Positions 17,538 through 26,524 of a stretch of 64,000 nucleotides of DNA are shown here, piece by piece. How positions within the stretch are numbered: the stretch's first letter is position 1; each line of letters begins with the position of its first letter. The notes under the pieces were generated by a model. It was not told the DNA's origin and made no database searches. It saw only the letters and a program-made list of their open reading frames with translations. The position numbers and the translations under genes are program-made. The DNA is from Glycomyces sambucus (GTDB lineage: Bacteria > Actinomycetota > Actinomycetes > Mycobacteriales > Micromonosporaceae): contig NZ_FNGF01000004.1 in the NCBI RefSeq assembly GCF_900102815.1, positions 538,910 through 602,909 of the forward strand, read 5' to 3'.

Positions 17538-18758
17538 TTGGCCGAATCGACGTTCCTCGACTTCACCAGCGCCACCGAGACGAGCGCCGCGAACGAGCGG
17601 CACTTCAGCGCGCTGGAGCGCGGTGAGGCGAGCACCGACCGGATCGCGTCGGTGCGGATCTCGCACACGGTGCTGCCGCTCAAGGGCGCGATCAGCGACG
17701 CCAAGGTGCTCACCGGCCGCCAGAAGCCGCTGACCGAGGTCCCGTTCCTGTTCGCGGAGATCACGACCGAGGCCGGGCTCGAAGGGATCGGCTTCAGCTA
17801 CTCCAAGCGCAAGGGCGGCGACGGCCAGTTCGCGCACGCCCGCGAGATCGCCGCCGACCTCATCGGCGAGGACCCCAGCGACATCCAGCGGATCTGGACG
17901 AAGCTGGTCTGGGCCGGCGCCTCGGTCGGCCGCAGCGGGCTCGCCGTGCAGGCGGTCGCGGCCTTCGACATCGCCCTGTGGGACCTCAAGGCCAAGCGCG
18001 CGGGCCTGCCGCTCGCGAAGCTCCTGGGCGCGCACCGCGACTCGGTCGCCTGCTACAACACCTCCGGCGGGTTCCTGTCCTCGTCCGTCGAGGAGGTCGT
18101 CGCGAACGCCCGCCAGACCGCGGCCGACGGCATCGGCGGCGTCAAGATCAAAGTGGGCCAGCCGGACACGCGCATCGACCTGAAGCGGGTCGCGGCGGTC
18201 AAGGAGGCGCTGGGCGAGGAGACCGCGCTCATGGTCGACGCGAACCAGCAGTGGAACCGCGGCACCGCCGTCCGCATGGGCCGCGCGCTGGAGGAGTTCG
18301 ACCTGGCGTGGATCGAGGAGCCCCTGGACGCCTACGACGCCGAGGGCCACGCCGACCTCGCCCGCGAGCTCGCGACCCCGATCGCCACCGGCGAGATGCT
18401 CACCAGCGTCGCCGAGCACGTGGAGCTCATCCGCCACCGCAGCGTCGACTTCATCCAGCCCGACGCCCCGCGCGTCGGCGGCATCACGCCGTTTCTGAAG
18501 ATCATGGCGCTCGCCGGGCACGCGAACCTGCGCATGGCCCCGCACTACGTCATGGAGCTGCACCTGCACCTGGCCGCCGCCTACGAGCACGACCCGTGGG
18601 TGGAGCACTTCGACTGGCTGGAGCCGCTGTTCAACGAGCGCCTGGAGACCCGCGGCGGGCGCATGATCGTCCCGGCCCGTCCGGGCATCGGGGTGAGCCT
18701 CAGCGACGCGGCCCGCGGCTGGACCACGGCCTCGGAGCGGTTCGGCTCCGGCGCCTGA
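17538..18758 (+). CDS. L-talarate/galactarate dehydratase (enolase superfamily)
   Basis: A 406-residue member of the mandelate racemase/muconate lactonising group. It would dehydrate galactarate or L-talarate to 5-keto-4-deoxyglucarate, the same product as glucarate dehydratase. The K-x-K catalytic pair is at Lys203 and Lys205 (GGVKIKVGQP). Metal ligands lie in MVDANQQW, WIEEPLDAYD and the IATGEM segment, and the catalytic histidine is His336 in APHYVMELHLHL. The segment from DANQQW to LFNE closely matches my memory of the Salmonella enzyme of this name. The TTG start at 17538 is supported by GGGAGG 4-5 nt upstream. The gene is a single transcription unit ended by a strong hairpin, but functionally belongs with the kdgD-gudD operon. 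Confidence 0.85.
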   Translation: MAESTFLDFTSATETSAANERHFSALERGEASTDRIASVRISHTVLPLKGAISDAKVLTGRQKPLTEVPFLFAEITTEAGLEGIGFSYSKRKGGDGQFAHAREIAADLIGEDPSDIQRIWTKLVWAGASVGRSGLAVQAVAAFDIALWDLKAKRAGLPLAKLLGAHRDSVACYNTSGGFLSSSVEEVVANARQTAADGIGGVKIKVGQPDTRIDLKRVAAVKEALGEETALMVDANQQWNRGTAVRMGRALEEFDLAWIEEPLDAYDAEGHADLARELATPIATGEMLTSVAEHVELIRHRSVDFIQPDAPRVGGITPFLKIMALAGHANLRMAPHYVMELHLHLAAAYEHDPWVEHFDWLEPLFNERLETRGGRMIVPARPGIGVSLSDAARGWTTASERFGSGA

Positions 18759-18762
18759 CGGA

Positions 18763-18787
18763 GGGCCCGGCGCGCGGCGCCGGGCCC
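18763..18787 (+). terminator. Terminator of the talarate/galactarate dehydratase gene
   Basis: Perfect 11-bp arms (GGGCCCGGCGC and its complement) with a 3-nt loop, starting 4 nt after the stop codon and followed by a short T-run (CCGTTTACG). Confidence 0.8.
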
Positions 18788-18848
18788 CGTTTACGCTTGT
18801 GGACACCCGGCGCGCGTCGCGCCGCCACGGACTGCGAAGGACCACGCC

Positions 18849-19613
18849 ATGCCGCGCGCGCAGGCGCCCCCGAAAGGCTCGCTCGACCGGGCCCTGGAGA
18901 TCTTCGACGTGCTCACCGCGCGCGGCACGGCCACCACGGCCGAGCTCGTGGCCGCGGTCGGCGCCAGCCGCAGCGCGGTCTACCGGCTCGTCGAGCGGCT
19001 CCAGGCCGCCGAGTACCTGACCGCCGCCGACGGGCGGTGGCGGCTCGGGCCCGCCGCCGCGCGCATGGCCATGGCCGCGGTGCAGCACATGGACGTCTTC
19101 GCCGCCGCGCCCCCGCTGCTGCGCGACCTCGCGGCCGGGACCGGCGAGACGGTCAACCTCGGGGTGCTCAGCGGCGACGAGATCGTGTTCGTGTTCCGGG
19201 AGCTGGGCCGCCACGCCGTGCAGGTGCGGTCCGAGCTGGGGGCGCGAAGGCCCTTGCACGCCACCGCGGTCGGCAAGGCGTACCTGTCCGGGCTCGCCCC
19301 CGACCGGTGCGACGCGCTCATCGCGGGCCTGCGATTGGAGCGGTTCACCGACGCGACGATCACCGACCCCGACGCGCTGCGCGCGGAGATCGCGGCGACG
19401 CGGCGGCGCGGCTGGTCCGAGGAGCGCGGCGAGTTCGACGCCGGCAGCACCTGCTTCGGCGCGCCCGTATTCGAGCAGAGCGGCGAGGTGGCCGCCGCCG
19501 TGAGCGTCGCCGGACCGACCGCGCGGATCGCGGACGCGGCCTTCGGGCCGCTCGCGGCCGAGGCCGCCGGGACGGTGTCCCGCCGGCTCGGCTACGTGCG
19601 GCCCGAAGGCTGA
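18849..19613 (+). CDS. IclR-family transcriptional regulator
   Basis: A 254-residue regulator. The N-terminal winged helix is at about residues 10-75 (LDRALEIFDVLTARGTATTAELVAAVGASRSAVYRLVERLQ is the helix-turn-helix). The ligand-binding IclR domain follows, with typical HATAVGKAYLSGL and FDAGSTCFGAPVF segments. It lies 90 nt after the dehydratase gene, beyond its terminator, and ends 24 nt from the convergent tctA. IclR proteins often control sugar-acid catabolism, so it is a good candidate for sensing an aldarate or a pathway intermediate and acting on the dehydratase or the transporter operon; the ligand is inferred. An ATG at 18849 preceded by GAAGGA supports the start. Confidence 0.9.
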   Translation: MPRAQAPPKGSLDRALEIFDVLTARGTATTAELVAAVGASRSAVYRLVERLQAAEYLTAADGRWRLGPAAARMAMAAVQHMDVFAAAPPLLRDLAAGTGETVNLGVLSGDEIVFVFRELGRHAVQVRSELGARRPLHATAVGKAYLSGLAPDRCDALIAGLRLERFTDATITDPDALRAEIAATRRRGWSEERGEFDAGSTCFGAPVFEQSGEVAAAVSVAGPTARIADAAFGPLAAEAAGTVSRRLGYVRPEG

Positions 19614-19637
19614 CATCACTCCCCTACCGCCGCAAGG

Positions 19638-21149
19638 TCATTCCGCCGTGACCCGCGCTGCGGCCGCCGACTGGCGGGCGCGCACGCCCCGCAGGAGCGG
19701 GACGACCACCACGGTGAGCACCAGGACCGCGACGAGCACGCCGGAGACCGGGCGCTGCACGAACTCGGTGACGTCGCCGCCGAAGAGCCGCATCGAGCGC
19801 CGGAACGACGCCTCCAGGAGCGAGCCGAGCACGAACGCGAGCACGAACGGCCCCGGCTCGAACCCGAGCTTGCGCATCCCGTAGCCGAGCAGGCCCAGGC
19901 CCACGACCAGAAGCATGTCGAAGGCGTTGTTGCGGATCGAGTAGACGCCGAGCATCGTGATGACCACCGTCAGGGGCGCCAGGACGCCGGGGCGGACCTT
20001 GAGCATCCGCACGAACACCCCGATGAGCGGGATGCTCAGCGCCAGCAGGAGCAGGTTCCCCACGTACATCGAGTTGACGACGCCCCAGAACACGTCCGGG
20101 TGGTCGTTCATCAGTCCCGGGCCCGGCGTGATGCCCTGGAGCATCAGGGCGCCGAACAGGACCGCCATGGTCGCGTTCGCCGGGATGCCCAGCGTCAGCA
20201 GCGGGATGAACGAGGAGGTCGCGGCCGCGTTGTTCGCCGACTCCGGCCCGGCGACGCCTTCGATGGCGCCCTTGCCGAACCGCGACGGGTCCTTCGCGAC
20301 CCGCTTCTCCACGGCGTACGACACCAGCGACGACATGGTCGCGCCCCCGCCCGGCAGGATGCCGAGCACGAAGCCCGTCACCGAGCCGCGCAGGATCGCC
20401 ATGCGCGAGCGCAGCCAGTGCATCCGGCCCGGGATCGCCCGCCCGAAGGCGGGCACCCGCGGCTGCGGCCGGTCGCGGTGCTCCAGGTTGTACAGGATCT
20501 CCCCGACCCCGAAGAGCCCCATGGCGACGATGGTGAAGTCGATGCCGTCGGCGAGCTGGTCGGTGCCGAACGTGAACCGCGGTGTGCCCAGGAGCGGGTC
20601 GAGCCCGACCGTGGCGATGAGCAGCCCGAGGGCCGCCGCCGCGGCGCTCTTCCACAGCGAACCCGACCCGAGGGTGCCGACCAGGAAGATCCCGATGAGC
20701 GCCAGCACCGTGTACTCGGCCGGCCCGAACGCCAGCGCGACCCCCGCGAGGGCGGGCGCGATGAACGTCAGGAGCAGGATCGAGGCGGTGCCGCCGATGA
20801 ATGAGGCGATCGCGGCGACCCCGAGCGCGGGCCCGGCCTCGCCGCGGCGCGCCAGCGCGTGCCCGTCCAGAGCGGTGACCACTGTGGAGGCTTCGCCGGG
20901 CATGCGCAGCAGCACCGAGGTGATGGTGCCGCCGTACTGGGCGCCGTAGAAGATCCCCGCGAGCATGATGACCGCGGCGGTGGGTTCGAGGCTGTACGTG
21001 ATCGGCAGCAGGATCGCGATCGTGGCGGCCGGGCCGAGGCCCGGGAGCACGCCGATGAGCATCCCCACGGTGACGCCGATGAGGCAGAACAGGAGGTTCT
21101 GCGGCTCGAACGCCACCGCGAAGCCCGAGAGCACGGAAGAGAAGTCCAT
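19638..21149 (-). CDS. tctA: Tripartite tricarboxylate transporter large membrane subunit (TctA)
   Basis: A 503-residue very hydrophobic protein of the TctA family, the large permease of tripartite tricarboxylate (TTT) transporters. The signature GVLPGLGPAATIAILLPITY near residue 37 is the family motif, and FGKGAIEGVAGPESANNAA is the second conserved block. It is the last gene of the six-gene minus-strand operon, 18 nt after tctB. Classic TTT systems import citrate, but the position behind gudD, kdgD and the semialdehyde dehydrogenase points to a C6 aldaric acid such as glucarate or galactarate. No obvious hairpin separates it from the convergent iclR. Confidence 0.92.
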   Translation of the reverse strand: MDFSSVLSGFAVAFEPQNLLFCLIGVTVGMLIGVLPGLGPAATIAILLPITYSLEPTAAVIMLAGIFYGAQYGGTITSVLLRMPGEASTVVTALDGHALARRGEAGPALGVAAIASFIGGTASILLLTFIAPALAGVALAFGPAEYTVLALIGIFLVGTLGSGSLWKSAAAAALGLLIATVGLDPLLGTPRFTFGTDQLADGIDFTIVAMGLFGVGEILYNLEHRDRPQPRVPAFGRAIPGRMHWLRSRMAILRGSVTGFVLGILPGGGATMSSLVSYAVEKRVAKDPSRFGKGAIEGVAGPESANNAAATSSFIPLLTLGIPANATMAVLFGALMLQGITPGPGLMNDHPDVFWGVVNSMYVGNLLLLALSIPLIGVFVRMLKVRPGVLAPLTVVITMLGVYSIRNNAFDMLLVVGLGLLGYGMRKLGFEPGPFVLAFVLGSLLEASFRRSMRLFGGDVTEFVQRPVSGVLVAVLVLTVVVVPLLRGVRARQSAAAARVTAE

Positions 21150-21167
21150 GGTGGAGTCCTCCCGGCC

Positions 21168-21695
21168 CTAGAGGGCGATGAGGTGCGGCAGCGGCACACC
21201 GAGGCCGAGGATGAACAGGGCGTACGCGGCCGCCGTGGCGACCACCGCGATGACGGCGCTCGACGGCCACGACTCGCGGCCCAGGAACCGCAGCCACGCG
21301 AACAGCAGCAGCAGCGTGGGCGCCTCGAAGCCGACGACCTCGAACAGCGAGGCGTAGACGGCGAGGGCCCCTGCGGCGCACAGGACGGCGGTCGTGCCGC
21401 GCGTGAACGCCTCGGTCCCGTTGGGCGCGTGGGCCTTCGCGGTGGCGGCCACGACGGTGATGCCGACGCCGCAGGCCACGAGGAGCCCGGCCACGATGAG
21501 CGGCCACAGCCCCGGGCCGGGGTCGGTCAGGCTGCCGATCCGCAGCCCGAACGCGAGCCAGGCCGCGAACGCGCCGATCGCGACCGGCAGCGCGCCGGCC
21601 ACGACGGCCTGCACGCGCCCGCCGGGGCGCGCCTCCTCGAAGGTTTCCTCCTGGGGCGCTTCAGATGCGGGTTCGGCCATGACCGCCCCGCTCAT
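21168..21695 (-). CDS. tctB: Tripartite tricarboxylate transporter small membrane subunit (TctB, DUF1468)
   Basis: A 175-residue protein with a short cytoplasmic N-terminus and about four membrane segments (around residues 30-50, 63-83, 100-120 and 145-165). This is the layout of TctB/DUF1468 subunits, which pair with TctA. The ATG overlaps the tctC stop by 4 nt (ATGA), implying coupled translation. TctB proteins are poorly conserved, so the identification leans on size, topology and position between tctC and tctA. Confidence 0.85.
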   Translation of the reverse strand: MSGAVMAEPASEAPQEETFEEARPGGRVQAVVAGALPVAIGAFAAWLAFGLRIGSLTDPGPGLWPLIVAGLLVACGVGITVVAATAKAHAPNGTEAFTRGTTAVLCAAGALAVYASLFEVVGFEAPTLLLLFAWLRFLGRESWPSSAVIAVVATAAAYALFILGLGVPLPHLIAL

Positions 21696-22696
21696 GACCC
21701 GTCACCGAGCTGGAGTCCCGCGTCCTCGGCGAGCGCCGCGTACTGCTCGGCGGCCTCCGACAGGTGGGCCTTCGCCTCGAGGTTGTCGACCTCCCAGCGG
21801 TCCATGTAGTTGTCCTGGAGGAACTGGCCGTACTCCGGGGACTCCTTGGCGTCCTCGAAGGCCAGCGAGAGCACCCCGGCGACCTCGTCGTCCACCGCGG
21901 CGGGGGCGACGACGAAGCGGCGCTGGTCGACCACGACGTCGTACCCGGCCTCCATCGCGGTCGGGACGTCGTTGAGGAACGGGCTGCGCTCCTCGGAGAA
22001 CACGGCGATGGCGCGCAGCTCCCCGGCCTCGATCTGCGGCATGGTCTCCGCCAGGGACGCCGACACCGCGTCGACCTCCTGGCCGAGCAGCGCGGTGACC
22101 GCGGAGGCGCCGCCGTCGAACGGGACGTCCGTGGCGTCGACGCCCGCGCCCACGAACAGGAGCTGCGCCGAGAGCTGCGAGCCGGTGCCGACGCCGGTGG
22201 TCGCGTAGTTGACCGCGGAGGCGGCGAGCAGGTCGTCGAGGGTCCGGTACGCCGAGTCGGCGTGGACGACGAGGACGTACGCCTCGTTGGTGAGGGTGGT
22301 GATGATGCGGAAGTCCTCGATCACGACGGCGTCGGGGTCCTCGACCGCGAGCGGCGTGATGGCGAAGAGGGACTTGACGGCCAGGGAGATCGTGTAGCCG
22401 TCGGCGTCGCCGGCCAGCAGCTCCTTGAGGCCGACGGCGCCGTTCGCGCCGGGCTTGTTGGTGACGGGCAGGGACTCGCCCAGGGGCTCCTCGGCGGCCT
22501 TGGCGAGCGCGCGGCTGACCAGGTCGCCCGACCCGCCCGGGTCGAAGGGGACCCAGAAATCGACGGCTCTGGTGGGGAAGTCCGCCGCGGCGGCGTCGGC
22601 GCCGCCTTGGACGCCGTTGCAGGCGGTCAGGGCGGCCACGGGGGTCGCGGCGATGCCGGCGAGCACGCCGCGGCGGGTGAAGGGGCGGGGGTTCAT
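21692..22696 (-). CDS. tctC: Tripartite tricarboxylate transporter substrate-binding lipoprotein (TctC)
   Basis: A 334-residue Bug/TctC-type binding protein. The N-terminus has a twin arginine (FTRRGVLAGIA) and a lipobox LTAC with Cys26 as lipidation site, so it is likely exported, possibly by Tat, and anchored outside the membrane. The body shows the family landmarks VPFDPGGSGDLVSRALA, TNKPGANGAVGLKELL, and a ligand-pocket region with YATTGVGTGSQLSAQLL. The ATG at 22696 has GGAG 8 nt upstream. It lies 65 nt after gudD and translationally overlaps tctB. The ligand is probably an aldarate, inferred from the operon. Confidence 0.92.
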   Translation of the reverse strand: MNPRPFTRRGVLAGIAATPVAALTACNGVQGGADAAAADFPTRAVDFWVPFDPGGSGDLVSRALAKAAEEPLGESLPVTNKPGANGAVGLKELLAGDADGYTISLAVKSLFAITPLAVEDPDAVVIEDFRIITTLTNEAYVLVVHADSAYRTLDDLLAASAVNYATTGVGTGSQLSAQLLFVGAGVDATDVPFDGGASAVTALLGQEVDAVSASLAETMPQIEAGELRAIAVFSEERSPFLNDVPTAMEAGYDVVVDQRRFVVAPAAVDDEVAGVLSLAFEDAKESPEYGQFLQDNYMDRWEVDNLEAKAHLSEAAEQYAALAEDAGLQLGDGS

Positions 22697-22761
22697 CTGT
22701 CGACTCCTCATTGAGCGTTGCTGGTTCCTCGGGCGCGGGGCCCGGGTCGTAGGGACGGGTG

Positions 22762-24078
22762 TCAGCCCAGGCAGGGGCGTTTCGGGTCGAAGGCCCAGCC
22801 GGGGGCGAGGTACTGCATGGCCGCGGCGTCGTCGCGCGCGCCGAGGCCGTGCTCCAGATACAGGTCGTGCGCCGCCTCGACCTGGTCGAGGTCGAGGTCG
22901 ACGCCGAGTCCGGGCGCGGTCGGCACGGCGATCTCGCCGTCGCGGATCTGCAAGGGCGCCTTGGTGAGGCGCTGGCCGTCCTGCCAGATCCAGTGGGTGT
23001 CGATCGCGGTGATCGCGCCCGGGGCGGCCGCGGCGGCGTGGGTGAACATCGCCAGCGACACGTCGAAGTGGTTGTTGGAGTGGGAGCCCCAGGTGAGGCC
23101 CCACGCGTCGCAGAGCTGGGCGACCCGCACGGCGCCGGACAGGGTCCAGAAGTGCGGGTCGGCGAGGGGGATGTCGAGGGCGCCGGCGCGCACGGCGTGG
23201 CCGAGTTCGCGCCAGTCGCAGGCGATCATGTTGGTGGCCGTGGGCATCCCGGTGGCGCGGCGGAACTCGGCCATCACCTCGCGGCCGGAGTAGCCGTGCT
23301 CGGCGCCGCAGGGGTCCTCGGCGTAGGCGAGGACGCCGTCGAGGCCGCGGCACAGGTCGACGGCCTCCCGGAGGGACCAGGCGCCGTTGGGGTCCAGGGT
23401 GATCCGGGCGTCGGGGAAGCGCTCGGCGAGCGCGGTGACGGCGGCGGCCTCCTCGGGGCCGGGCAGGACGCCGCCCTTGAGTTTGAAGTCGCGGAAGCCG
23501 TAGCGGTCGCGGGCGGCCTCGGCGAGGGCGACGACCGCCTCGGGGGTGAGGGCCTCCTCGTCGCGCAGGCGGAGCCACGCGTCGCCGGTGCCGTCGGCGC
23601 GGTACGGGAGGTCGGTCCGGTCCTTGTCGCCGATGTAGAAGAGGTAGCCGAGGACGGGGACGCGGTCGCGCTGGACGCCGTCGCCGAGGAGGGCGGCGGC
23701 GGGCACGCCGAGGTGCTTGCCGAGGAGGTCGAGGAGCGCGGCTTCGAGGGCGGTGCGGGCGTGGACCTCCACGCGCTGGTCGAAGGTCTGGCGTCCGCGT
23801 CCGGCGGCGTCGCGGTCGGCGAAGCGGCGCCGGACCTCGTTCAGGACCGCGTTCCAGGTGCCGATGGGGCGGCCGACGACGAGGTCGCGGGCGTCGTCGA
23901 GGGTGGCGGCGATGGCCTGCCCGCCGGGGACCTCGCCGACGCCGGTGGCGCCGGAGTCGTCGGTGAGGATCACGAGGTTGCGGGTGAAGAAGGGCGCGTG
24001 GGCGCCGGAGAGGTTGAGCAGCATGGAGTCGCGCCCGGCGACGGGCACGACGCGGAGGCCGGTGACGACGGGGGTCAT
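22762..24078 (-). CDS. gudD: Glucarate dehydratase
   Basis: A 438-residue enolase-superfamily enzyme converting D-glucarate (and usually L-idarate) to 5-keto-4-deoxyglucarate. The KLKGG motif lies around residue 200, with metal-ligand segments [10 protein letters not shown] and AEDPCG, the NMIACDW block, and [14 protein letters not shown] carrying the catalytic histidine. These are diagnostic of GudD as opposed to the talarate enzyme at 17.5 kb. The ATG overlaps the preceding dehydrogenase stop (ATGA). Length agrees with the family (about 440). Two different aldarate dehydratases in one locus suggest that glucarate and galactarate are both degraded. Confidence 0.93.
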   Translation of the reverse strand: MTPVVTGLRVVPVAGRDSMLLNLSGAHAPFFTRNLVILTDDSGATGVGEVPGGQAIAATLDDARDLVVGRPIGTWNAVLNEVRRRFADRDAAGRGRQTFDQRVEVHARTALEAALLDLLGKHLGVPAAALLGDGVQRDRVPVLGYLFYIGDKDRTDLPYRADGTGDAWLRLRDEEALTPEAVVALAEAARDRYGFRDFKLKGGVLPGPEEAAAVTALAERFPDARITLDPNGAWSLREAVDLCRGLDGVLAYAEDPCGAEHGYSGREVMAEFRRATGMPTATNMIACDWRELGHAVRAGALDIPLADPHFWTLSGAVRVAQLCDAWGLTWGSHSNNHFDVSLAMFTHAAAAAPGAITAIDTHWIWQDGQRLTKAPLQIRDGEIAVPTAPGLGVDLDLDQVEAAHDLYLEHGLGARDDAAAMQYLAPGWAFDPKRPCLG

Positions 24079-25511
24079 GCGCGCTTCAGCTCCCGGGGCA
24101 GGAGGTCGTCGGGGAGGTCCTGGTAGGCGACGGGGCGCAGGAACCGGTCGATCGCGAGGGTGCCGACGGAGGTGGTGCGGGCGTCGCTGGTGGCGGGGAA
24201 GGGCCCGCCGTGGACGGTGGCGGGGCCGACCTCGACGCCGGTGGGCCAGCCGCCGTGGACGATGCGCCCGGCGAGCAGTTCGAGGCGCGGGAGGAGTCGC
24301 GCGGCCTCGCCGAGGTCGCCGGGTCCGGTGTGGAGGGTGGCGGTGAGCTGGCCTTCGAGGACGTCGACGAGGCGGTGGGTCTCGGCCTCGTCGGCGGCGG
24401 TGACGATGAGGGAGGTCGCGCCGAAGACCTCGTCGCGCAGGGCGGGTTCGGCGAGGAACGCGGCGGCGTCGGCGCGGTAGAGCGCGGGCGCGGGCGCGCC
24501 GGTCCCCCGGGCGAGGAGTTCGACGCCGGGGACGGCGGCGAGGCGGTCGCGGCCGGCCTCGTAGGCGGCGCGGATGCCGTCGGTGAGCATCGGCTGCGCG
24601 GCGGTCGCGCCGAACGCGGCCGCGGCGGTCTCCAGGAACGCGTCGAGTCCGGTGCCGTTGCGGGCGAACACGAGTCCGGGGTTGGTGCAGAACTGGCCGG
24701 AGCCCAGGACCGCGGAGGCGGCGAAGCCGCGGGCGAGGTCCCCGGGGGCGTCGGCGAGCGCGCCGGGCAGGAGGAACACCGGGTTGACGCTCGACATCTC
24801 GGCGTACACGGGGATCGGCACGGGCCGGGCGGCGGCGGTCGACGCGATGGCGAGTCCGGCGGCGCGGGAGCCGGTGAAGGCGACGGCCGCGACCCCGGGG
24901 TGGGCGACGAGCGCTTGGCCGAGGGTGCGGCCGGGGCCGAAGAGGAGCGTGAAGGTCCCGGCGGGCAGGCCCAGGGCGGCCAGCGCGTCGGTGACGACGC
25001 CGCCGACGAGCCGGGACGTGTCGGGATGGGCCTCATGGGCTTTGACGATCACGGGGGCGCCGGCGGCGAGCGCGGCGGCGGTGTCGCCTCCGGCCGCGGA
25101 GAACGCGAGCGGGAAGTTGCTGGCGCCGAAGACGGCGACGGGCCCGAGGGGGATGTGGCGCAGCCGCAGGTCCGGGCGCGGCAGGGGCTCGCGGGCGGGG
25201 TCGCCGGGCGCGATGCGGGGGCGGTTCCATCCGGGCGTGTCGAGGAGGGCCGCGAACATGCGGAGCTGGCCGCAGGTGCGGTCGCGTTCGGAGCGGGCGC
25301 GGGCGAGCGGGAGGCGCGTCTCGCGGTGGACGGTGGCGGCGAGGTCGTCGCCCAGGGCCTCGATCCCGTCGGCGATCGCGCGCAGCAGCCCGGCGCGGGT
25401 GCGCGGTTCGGTCTCGCGGTAGGCGCCGAACGCGGCGGTCGCGGCGGCGACGGCGGTGTCGACCTCGGGGAATGCGCTCTTTTCACCGGTGCTCATTTGA
25501 CCGCCGCTCAT
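24075..25511 (-). CDS. Alpha-ketoglutaric semialdehyde dehydrogenase (2,5-dioxovalerate dehydrogenase)
   Basis: A 478-residue NAD(P)-dependent aldehyde dehydrogenase catalysing the last step, 2,5-dioxopentanoate to 2-oxoglutarate. Catalytic Cys275 sits in [11 protein letters not shown], the general base is probably Glu238 in [11 protein letters not shown], and Asn132 ([11 protein letters not shown]) and Lys157 are the usual oxyanion and cofactor residues. The AEMSS-NP-F and SGQFCTNPG forms are those of the KGSADH subgroup. The ATG at 25511 overlaps the kdgD stop and has GGAG upstream. A second in-frame ATG at 25496 is possible and would shorten the protein by five residues. It is part of the operon kdgD-ald-gudD-tctCBA. 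Confidence 0.9.
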   Translation of the reverse strand: MSGGQMSTGEKSAFPEVDTAVAAATAAFGAYRETEPRTRAGLLRAIADGIEALGDDLAATVHRETRLPLARARSERDRTCGQLRMFAALLDTPGWNRPRIAPGDPAREPLPRPDLRLRHIPLGPVAVFGASNFPLAFSAAGGDTAAALAAGAPVIVKAHEAHPDTSRLVGGVVTDALAALGLPAGTFTLLFGPGRTLGQALVAHPGVAAVAFTGSRAAGLAIASTAAARPVPIPVYAEMSSVNPVFLLPGALADAPGDLARGFAASAVLGSGQFCTNPGLVFARNGTGLDAFLETAAAAFGATAAQPMLTDGIRAAYEAGRDRLAAVPGVELLARGTGAPAPALYRADAAAFLAEPALRDEVFGATSLIVTAADEAETHRLVDVLEGQLTATLHTGPGDLGEAARLLPRLELLAGRIVHGGWPTGVEVGPATVHGGPFPATSDARTTSVGTLAIDRFLRPVAYQDLPDDLLPRELKRA

Positions 25512-26422
25512 TTGACCTGCTCCACGAGCGCCGCGAGCGCGGCGAACTCGTCCTCGCGCAGTTCGGTGAGCGGCGGGCGCACCGGCCCGGCGGGGCGCCC
25601 GGCGGCGCGCATGCCGGCCTTGACGATCGAGACGGCGTACCCCTTGCCGCGGTTGCGGATGTCGAGGTAGGGCAGGACGAACTCGCGCAGGCGCCGGTAG
25701 ACCTCGTCGGCGTTCCGGGCGCGCACGTCCTCGTAGAAGGCCAGCGCGAACTCGGGGACGAAGTTGAAGATCGCCGAGGAGTAGGTGGTGACCCCGAGCT
25801 GGAGGTACGGGAGCGCGAAGGTCTCGGCGGTCGGGAGGCCGCCGATGTAGAGGAGGCGGTCGGCGAGGGTCGCGTAGAGGCGGGTCATGAACTCGATGTC
25901 GCCCACGCCGTCCTTGAAACCCACGAGGTTCGGGCAGGCGTCGGCGAGGCGTTCGACCGTGGACACGTCGTAGCTGGCGTTCGCGCGGTGGTAGACGACC
26001 ACGCCGAGCCCGGTCGCGTCGCAGACGGCCTTCGCGTGGGCGAGCAGGCCGTCCTGGCCGACCTCGGTGAGGTAGGGCGGGAACAGCAGGATCGCGTCGG
26101 CGCCGGCGGCCTCGGCGTCGCGGGCGGCGGCCACGGCCTGGGCGGTGCCGAGCCCGGCGGGGGCCACGATCGGGACGGCCCCGGCCGACTCGTCCACGGC
26201 GGCCCGCACGATCCGCGCGGTCTCCTCGGGCGTGAGCGAGAAGAACTCCCCCGTGCCCCCGGCGGCGAAGAGCCCCGCGGCCGGGTGGGACGCCAGGCGG
26301 GCGAGGTGCCCCCGGTACCCCTCCTCGTCGAACGACAGGTCGTCGCGGAAGTGCGTGACCGGGAAGGACAGCAGGCCCGAGCCGAGCGCGGCCTGGATCT
26401 CCGCGGGGGCGAATCGTGTCAT
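25508..26422 (-). CDS. kdgD: 5-dehydro-4-deoxyglucarate dehydratase
   Basis: A 304-residue member of the dihydrodipicolinate synthase superfamily that dehydrates and decarboxylates 5-keto-4-deoxyglucarate to 2,5-dioxopentanoate. The Schiff-base lysine is Lys170 (NLVGFKDG), the proton-relay tyrosine Tyr144 (VVVYHRAN), and the substrate carboxylate loop is GGTGEFFSL at 55-63. It is the first gene of the six-gene minus-strand operon, divergent from the LysR gene with about 100 nt between them containing two palindromes. It links both dehydratases to the common downstream step. Confidence 0.93.
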   Translation of the reverse strand: MTRFAPAEIQAALGSGLLSFPVTHFRDDLSFDEEGYRGHLARLASHPAAGLFAAGGTGEFFSLTPEETARIVRAAVDESAGAVPIVAPAGLGTAQAVAAARDAEAAGADAILLFPPYLTEVGQDGLLAHAKAVCDATGLGVVVYHRANASYDVSTVERLADACPNLVGFKDGVGDIEFMTRLYATLADRLLYIGGLPTAETFALPYLQLGVTTYSSAIFNFVPEFALAFYEDVRARNADEVYRRLREFVLPYLDIRNRGKGYAVSIVKAGMRAAGRPAGPVRPPLTELREDEFAALAALVEQVK

Positions 26423-26483
26423 TCGGGGGGAACTCCTGTGGTCGTAGGGATGGACAGTACCCTAGGAGCCTTGACCGATACCC

Positions 26484-26501
26484 GTCCAACACCGTTTGGA
26501 C
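26484..26501. promoter_or_regulatory. Inverted repeat in the kdgD-lysR divergent region
   Basis: GTCCAA (26484-26489) and TTGGAC (26496-26501) are perfect arms around a 6-nt spacer. The site lies midway between the divergent kdgD operon and the LysR gene, so it is the likely autoregulatory or activation site of the LysR protein. Binding is inferred. Confidence 0.5.
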
Positions 26502-26509
26502 ATGAGCCG

Positions 26510-26524
26510 ATACCTTGAAGGTAT
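26510..26524. promoter_or_regulatory. Second inverted repeat overlapping the LysR start
   Basis: ATACC and GGTAT arms around TTGAA. It overlaps the ATG of the LysR gene, with its centre 26 nt (about 2.5 helical turns) from that of the first palindrome, so the two sites could form part of an extended LysR binding region. Confidence 0.35.
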
